A DNA stretch of 13,162 nucleotides, taken from the NCBI GenBank assembly GCA_026786045.1, contig JAJAYV010000151.1, positions 1 to 13,162 of the forward strand, written 5' to 3'. The stretch is from Frankiaceae bacterium (lineage in GTDB: Bacteria > Actinomycetota > Actinomycetes > Mycobacteriales > SCTD01). Position 1 is the first letter of the stretch. Each line of letters opens with the position of its first letter. Shown here in pieces: positions 10,337-13,162 of this stretch. A program made the position numbers and the translations under genes. Under the pieces are notes generated by a model, which saw only the letters and a program-made list of their open reading frames with translations, did not search any database and had not been told where the DNA came from.

Positions 10337-11388
10337 CCACCGGTGCCGGTGTCCACCTGTCCGGACTGTCCCGCTCGTACGGCGGCGTGCCCGCGCTGGA
10401 CGGGCTCGACCTGCTGGTCGAGCCGGGGGAGTTCGTGTCGCTGCTCGGCCCCTCCGGCTGCGGCAAGACCACGGCGTTGCGCATCCTGGCCGGGCTCGAG
10501 ACGGCCGACTCCGGGTCGGTCGTCGTCGGCGGCGAGGACATCACCCGCACCCCGGCCAACCGGCGCGACATGGGCATGGTCTTCCAGGCGTACAGCCTGT
10601 TCCCCAACCTCACCGCGCAGGAGAACGTCGGCTTCGGCCTGCGGCTGCGCAAGGTCGGCGGGGCGGAGGAGCTGCGGCGCTCGCGTGAGCTGCTCGAGCT
10701 CGTCGGGCTCGGCGACCAGGCCGGCAAGTACCCGCACCAGATGTCCGGCGGGCAGCAGCAGCGCGTCGCCCTGGCCCGGGCGCTGGCGATCCGGCCGCGG
10801 GTGCTGCTGCTCGACGAGCCGCTGTCCGCGCTCGACGCGCAGGTCCGCGTGCAGCTGCGTGAGGAGATCCGCCGCATCCAGAGCGAGCTGGCCATCACCA
10901 CGCTGTTCGTCACGCACGACCAGGAGGAGGCGCTCGCGATCAGCGACCGCGTCGGGGTGATGGCCCGGGGGCGGCTCGAGCAGCTCGACACCCCGGCGGC
11001 GGTCTACCAGCGGCCGGCCACGCCGTTCGTCGCGGAGTTCATCGGCGTGACCAACTCCTTCGCCGGGACCGTCACGGGGGGCGCCGTGCAGCTCGCCGAC
11101 GGCAGCCGGCTGCCCGCGGCCGTCGTGACCGCGATGCCCGACGGCAGTGCGGTCCGGGTTCTGGTGCGGCCGGTCGAGCTGGCCGTCGCCGCCGACGGGC
11201 CGCTGACCGGGACGGTACTGACCCACAGCTTCCTCGGCCCGGTCACCCGGCTGGCCGTGCGGCGGCCGGACGGCGACGTGGTGCGGGTCGACGTCGAGTC
11301 GGCGGCTGCCGCGGGCACGCCCGTCGGCAGCGAGGTGCGCCTGGCGGTGGCGCCCACCGCGGCTTTCCTCGGTGCTGACCGCGGCTGA
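10333..11388 (+). CDS. ABC importer ATP-binding protein (PotA/FbpC type)
   Basis: This cytoplasmic ATPase drives the importer. All nucleotide-binding motifs are intact: Walker A GPSGCGKT (39-46), Q-loop Q85 in MVFQAYSLFPN, signature MSGGQQQ (137-143), Walker B VLLLDE (157-162), D-loop SALD (165-168) and switch H195 in FVTHDQEEAL. Residues from about 240 form a C-terminal TOBE-type domain, as in PotA, FbpC/AfuC and MalK relatives. The family fits an iron, polyamine, phosphonate or related solute, but nothing seen separates these. The GTG start (10333) overlaps the permease stop (GTGA) and has a good ribosome binding site, AGGAGA, at 10321-10326. The length of 351 aa is usual. It is the last gene of the operon; only 25 bases separate it from the convergent TauE/SafE gene, and I saw no hairpin terminator there. 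Confidence 0.92.
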   Translation: MTTGAGVHLSGLSRSYGGVPALDGLDLLVEPGEFVSLLGPSGCGKTTALRILAGLETADSGSVVVGGEDITRTPANRRDMGMVFQAYSLFPNLTAQENVGFGLRLRKVGGAEELRRSRELLELVGLGDQAGKYPHQMSGGQQQRVALARALAIRPRVLLLDEPLSALDAQVRVQLREEIRRIQSELAITTLFVTHDQEEALAISDRVGVMARGRLEQLDTPAAVYQRPATPFVAEFIGVTNSFAGTVTGGAVQLADGSRLPAAVVTAMPDGSAVRVLVRPVELAVAADGPLTGTVLTHSFLGPVTRLAVRRPDGDVVRVDVESAAAAGTPVGSEVRLAVAPTAAFLGADRG

Positions 11389-11413
11389 CCCGCGTCCCCA
11401 CACAGCATCCCGG

Positions 11414-12184
11414 CTACGTCAGGACGTCGTACGCCAGCCGCAGCACGAGCACGGTCACGACGACCACGAAGACCCGGCGCACCCAGGCACTGCCGCGCCG
11501 GATGGCCAGCCGGGTGCCGACCTGGGAGCCGGCGAGGTTCGACAGCGCCATCGCGGCGCCGAGCACCCACAGCACGTGGCCGCCCGCGGCGAACAGCGCG
11601 AGCGCCGCGAGGTTGGTGGCGGTGTTGACCACCTTCGCGGTGGCGCTGGCGTGCAGGAAGGACAGCCCCACGGCGCCGACGAGCAGGAAGACCAGGAAGC
11701 TGCCGGTGCCCGGTCCGACGAAGCCGTCGTAGAAGCCGATGACCGCACCGCCCACCAGTGCGGTCGCCCGCTGCGCCCGCGCCCGCATCCGGAGCAGCTC
11801 CACCTCGCCGAGCGACGGGCTGCGCAGGGTGTGGAGCAGGACGGCCACCAGCGCGACGAGCACGACCGGCTTGAGCACCCCGCTGCCGACCCGGGTCGCG
11901 AGCAGCGCCCCCGCGCCCGAGCCGACGAACGCCGCGCCGGCCATCCAGGCCGCGGTGCGCCGGTCGACGTCGATCCGCCGGTTGTAGGTGACCGCGGCGC
12001 TCGCGGTGCCCACCACCGAGGCGAGCTTGTTGGTGCCGAGCAGCGCGACGACGGGCGCCTGCGGCAGCACGACGAGAAGGGCGGGCAGCTGCACCAGCCC
12101 GCCGCCCCCGACGACCGCGTCGAGGCCGCCGGCCAGGAACGCGAACGCGCACAGGACGAGCAGCTCACCGAGCCCGACCTCCAT
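11414..12184 (-). CDS. TauE/SafE (TSUP) family membrane permease
   Basis: The 256-aa protein is mostly hydrophobic, with about eight predicted membrane helices. It shows the two homologous halves of the TSUP family: GGLDAVVGGGGLVQLPALL near the N-terminus and GFYDGFVGPGTGSFL in the middle. TSUP proteins move sulfite, sulfonates, thiosulfate or other small organosulfur or carboxylate anions across the membrane, and the substrate of this one cannot be told. The ATG at 12184 is supported by a strong ribosome binding site six bases upstream. The gene points away from ppa and converges on the ABC operon, so it has its own promoter, which I could not identify. Its 5' end abuts the VOC remnant. Confidence 0.9.
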   Translation of the reverse strand: MEVGLGELLVLCAFAFLAGGLDAVVGGGGLVQLPALLVVLPQAPVVALLGTNKLASVVGTASAAVTYNRRIDVDRRTAAWMAGAAFVGSGAGALLATRVGSGVLKPVVLVALVAVLLHTLRSPSLGEVELLRMRARAQRATALVGGAVIGFYDGFVGPGTGSFLVFLLVGAVGLSFLHASATAKVVNTATNLAALALFAAGGHVLWVLGAAMALSNLAGSQVGTRLAIRRGSAWVRRVFVVVVTVLVLRLAYDVLT

Positions 12185-12190
12185 GCGCCA

Positions 12191-12195
12191 CCTCC
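12191..12195 (-). promoter_or_regulatory. Ribosome binding site of the TauE/SafE gene
   Basis: The minus strand reads GGAGG here, six bases before the ATG at 12184, and it confirms that start. The site sits just before the point where the VOC remnant becomes recognisable on the other strand. This implies the TauE/SafE gene came with its own translation signal. Confidence 0.7.
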
Positions 12196-12198
12196 GCT

Positions 12199-12303
12199 CG
12201 CCCCGGCTACGGCACGTCGCTCTACTTCACCGGCCCCGACGGTGAGCGGCTCGAGCTGATCCGCGACCCGCTCGGGGAGATGTACGGCGAGAAGGTCCGC
12301 TAG
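12199..12303 (+). pseudogene. 3' remnant of a VOC/glyoxalase-family gene
   Basis: Reading this stretch on the plus strand gives about 34 codons ending in TAG, with the sequence RPGYGTSLYFTGPDGERLEL followed by IRDPLGEMYGEKVR. This is the typical C-terminal end of a vicinal-oxygen-chelate (glyoxalase/dioxygenase-like) protein. The SLYFTGPDGERLELI strand includes the glutamate that is a metal ligand in active members. The rest of the domain (about 90 or more residues) is missing, because just upstream the DNA becomes the start of the oppositely oriented TauE/SafE gene. There is no start codon or ribosome binding site at the front. It is best read as a truncated relic left by a rearrangement. 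I did not find the missing 5' part elsewhere in the window. Confidence 0.65.
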
Positions 12304-12884
12304 CCCTCGACCATCGGCTTGGGCTGCGCGGCGCGCACCGGCGCGATGTCGTCGAGGTGGTCGCCCTTGGACTTGGGCTCGCCGACGTGGTCGACGGCGT
12401 GCGGGTCCTCGGCGTAGCGCTTACGGGAGATGAGCACCTCCTGCTCGGCCTCGGCCTTGCCCACCCACTCCGCGCCCTCGACGCTCTTGCCGGGCTCGAG
12501 GTCCTTGTAGACCTCGAAGAAGTGCTGGATCTCCAGGCGGTCGAACTCGCTGACGTCGCCGATCTCCTGCAGGTGCTCCTGGCGCGGGTCCCCGGCGACG
12601 ACGCAGAGCAGCTTCTCGTCCGGCCCGGCCTCGTCGGTCATGCGGAACATGCCGAGCGCGCGCACCCGGATCAGGCAGCCGGGGAAGGTCGGCTCGTCGA
12701 GCAGCACCAGCGCGTCGAGCGGGTCGCCGTCGCCGCCGAGGGTGTTCTCCACGAAGCCGTAGTCGGCCGGGTAGCTGGTGCTGGTGAACAGCCGGCGGTC
12801 CAGCCGGATGCGCCCGGTGTGGTGGTCCATCTCGTACTTGTTGCGCTGCCCCTTGGGGATCTCGATGGTGACGTCGAACTCCAT
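12300..12884 (-). CDS. ppa: Inorganic pyrophosphatase (family I)
   Basis: This soluble cytoplasmic enzyme hydrolyses pyrophosphate to phosphate with Mg2+, pulling nucleic acid and other syntheses forward. The N-terminus MEFDVTIEIPKGQRNKYE is the actinobacterial signature. YPADYGF and the family motif DGDPLD (D52, D54, D57) carry the metal and substrate ligands. H21 of the mycobacterial-type active site is kept, but the position of mycobacterial H86 is alanine here. The 194-aa product is about 30 residues longer than the mycobacterial enzyme, the extra part being a charged C-terminal tail. I chose the ATG at 12884 because family homology begins exactly there and GAGGAG precedes it by eight bases; an in-frame start at 12938 would add 18 unrelated residues. 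It is divergent from dacB and stop-to-stop with the VOC remnant. Confidence 0.95.
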   Translation of the reverse strand: MEFDVTIEIPKGQRNKYEMDHHTGRIRLDRRLFTSTSYPADYGFVENTLGGDGDPLDALVLLDEPTFPGCLIRVRALGMFRMTDEAGPDEKLLCVVAGDPRQEHLQEIGDVSEFDRLEIQHFFEVYKDLEPGKSVEGAEWVGKAEAEQEVLISRKRYAEDPHAVDHVGEPKSKGDHLDDIAPVRAAQPKPMVEG

Positions 12885-12925
12885 GGGGCCTACTCCTCGA
12901 GTGCGTGCGGACGGGCGAGTCCGCC

Positions 12926-12931
12926 TAGTCT
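12926..12931 (+). promoter_or_regulatory. Putative -10 of dacB
   Basis: TAGTCT fits the TANNNT pattern in the 87-base gap between the divergent ppa and dacB genes. It would give dacB a leader of about 34 bases. The embedded CTAG is a palindrome, so a weaker minus-strand element for ppa (TAGGCG) shares its central bases. No clear -35 is seen on either strand. Confidence 0.4.
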
Positions 12932-12971
12932 CGCCCACGGGGTCGGCGAGGCGGACGCAGGGCGGTGCACG

Positions 12972-13162
12972 GTGGGAGCGGCGCGCACGCGGAGCCTGCT
13001 CGCCGTCCTGGTCGCCACGGCCGTGGCCGCCGGTGGTGCGGCGGTGGTGCTGCAGGACGACCCGGCGCAGCTGCCAGTCGCCGTCGCCCCGTCCCCGACC
13101 GGTCCGCCCGTCCGGGAGGCCCTGCTCGAGGAGCTGGCCGCCGCCGCCCCCGTCCCGAGCGC
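12972..13162 (+). CDS. dacB: D-Ala-D-Ala carboxypeptidase, 5' part (DacB/S13)
   Basis: Only the first 63 codons are in the window, so no catalytic motif (SxxK) can be checked. The product begins MGAARTRS, then a hydrophobic signal/anchor segment (LLAVLVATAVAAGGAAVVL), a short Asp/Pro-rich stretch, and EALLEELAAAAPVPS. In actinobacteria the gene divergent from ppa is commonly dacB, a peptidoglycan D,D-carboxypeptidase/endopeptidase of the S13 family. The N-terminal layout of a short signal anchor followed by a Pro/Ala-rich region with an APVPS-like segment fits. The GTG at 12972 is chosen because it places the signal segment correctly, with AGGGCGG (12959-12965) upstream. The GTG at 12965 lies in another frame without a signal segment. 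The name rests mainly on position and layout. Confidence 0.65.
   Translation, partial: MGAARTRSLLAVLVATAVAAGGAAVVLQDDPAQLPVAVAPSPTGPPVREALLEELAAAAPVPS

Noticed and set aside
9952..11403. A 483-codon open frame on the minus strand under the ABC ATPase
   Set aside because: Its composition is low-complexity and it is fully antisense to permease 2 and the ATPase, whose motifs are unmistakable.
11389..11413. Bidirectional terminator between the ABC operon and the TauE/SafE gene
   Set aside because: The 25-base gap contains no inverted repeat with a usable stem.

Overview
The window is high-GC chromosomal DNA from an actinobacterium. Third codon positions are almost all G or C, GTG starts are common, and many neighbouring genes overlap by four bases. 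The gene content agrees: a lysine-tailed, zinc-finger-less TopA, an MFS transporter fused to thymidylate kinase, and the ppa/dacB pair are all actinobacterial. I cannot assign a genus; a Frankia/Geodermatophilus-like lineage would fit but is not demonstrated.

Layout. Bases 1-137 are the leader and probable promoter of topA. Bases 138-6236 are a replication and nucleotide block on the plus strand: topA, the MFS-tmk fusion, then holB (clamp-loader delta prime). tRNA-Thr(CGT) follows at 6283-6358. Bases 6437-12184 hold transport-type genes: a cytosolic BtuF-like protein, a four-gene ABC importer (lipoprotein, two permeases, ATPase) on the plus strand, and a TauE/SafE-type permease on the minus strand. 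At 12199-12303 lies the 3' end of a VOC/glyoxalase gene whose 5' part is missing. Inorganic pyrophosphatase (ppa, minus) and the start of dacB (plus, cut by the window edge) begin the next core block. No gap without a gene exceeds 300 bases.

How the genes work together. topA, tmk and holB serve DNA topology, dTTP supply and replication. The ABC genes are chained by NTGA stop/start overlaps, so they should be made as one coupled unit that imports a small solute of the iron/polyamine/phosphonate class; the exact substrate cannot be read. The first permease has no ATG, GTG or TTG in front of its first membrane helix. Its only well-placed start is a CTG inside CTGA, which matches the ATGA and GTGA junctions downstream.

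I see no phage, transposon, CRISPR, toxin or defence system. The points most worth a second look are the CTG start, the VOC remnant that marks a rearrangement between two core clusters, the membrane-tethered thymidylate kinase with a leaderless-type promoter, and the cysteine-bearing cytosolic BtuF-like protein.
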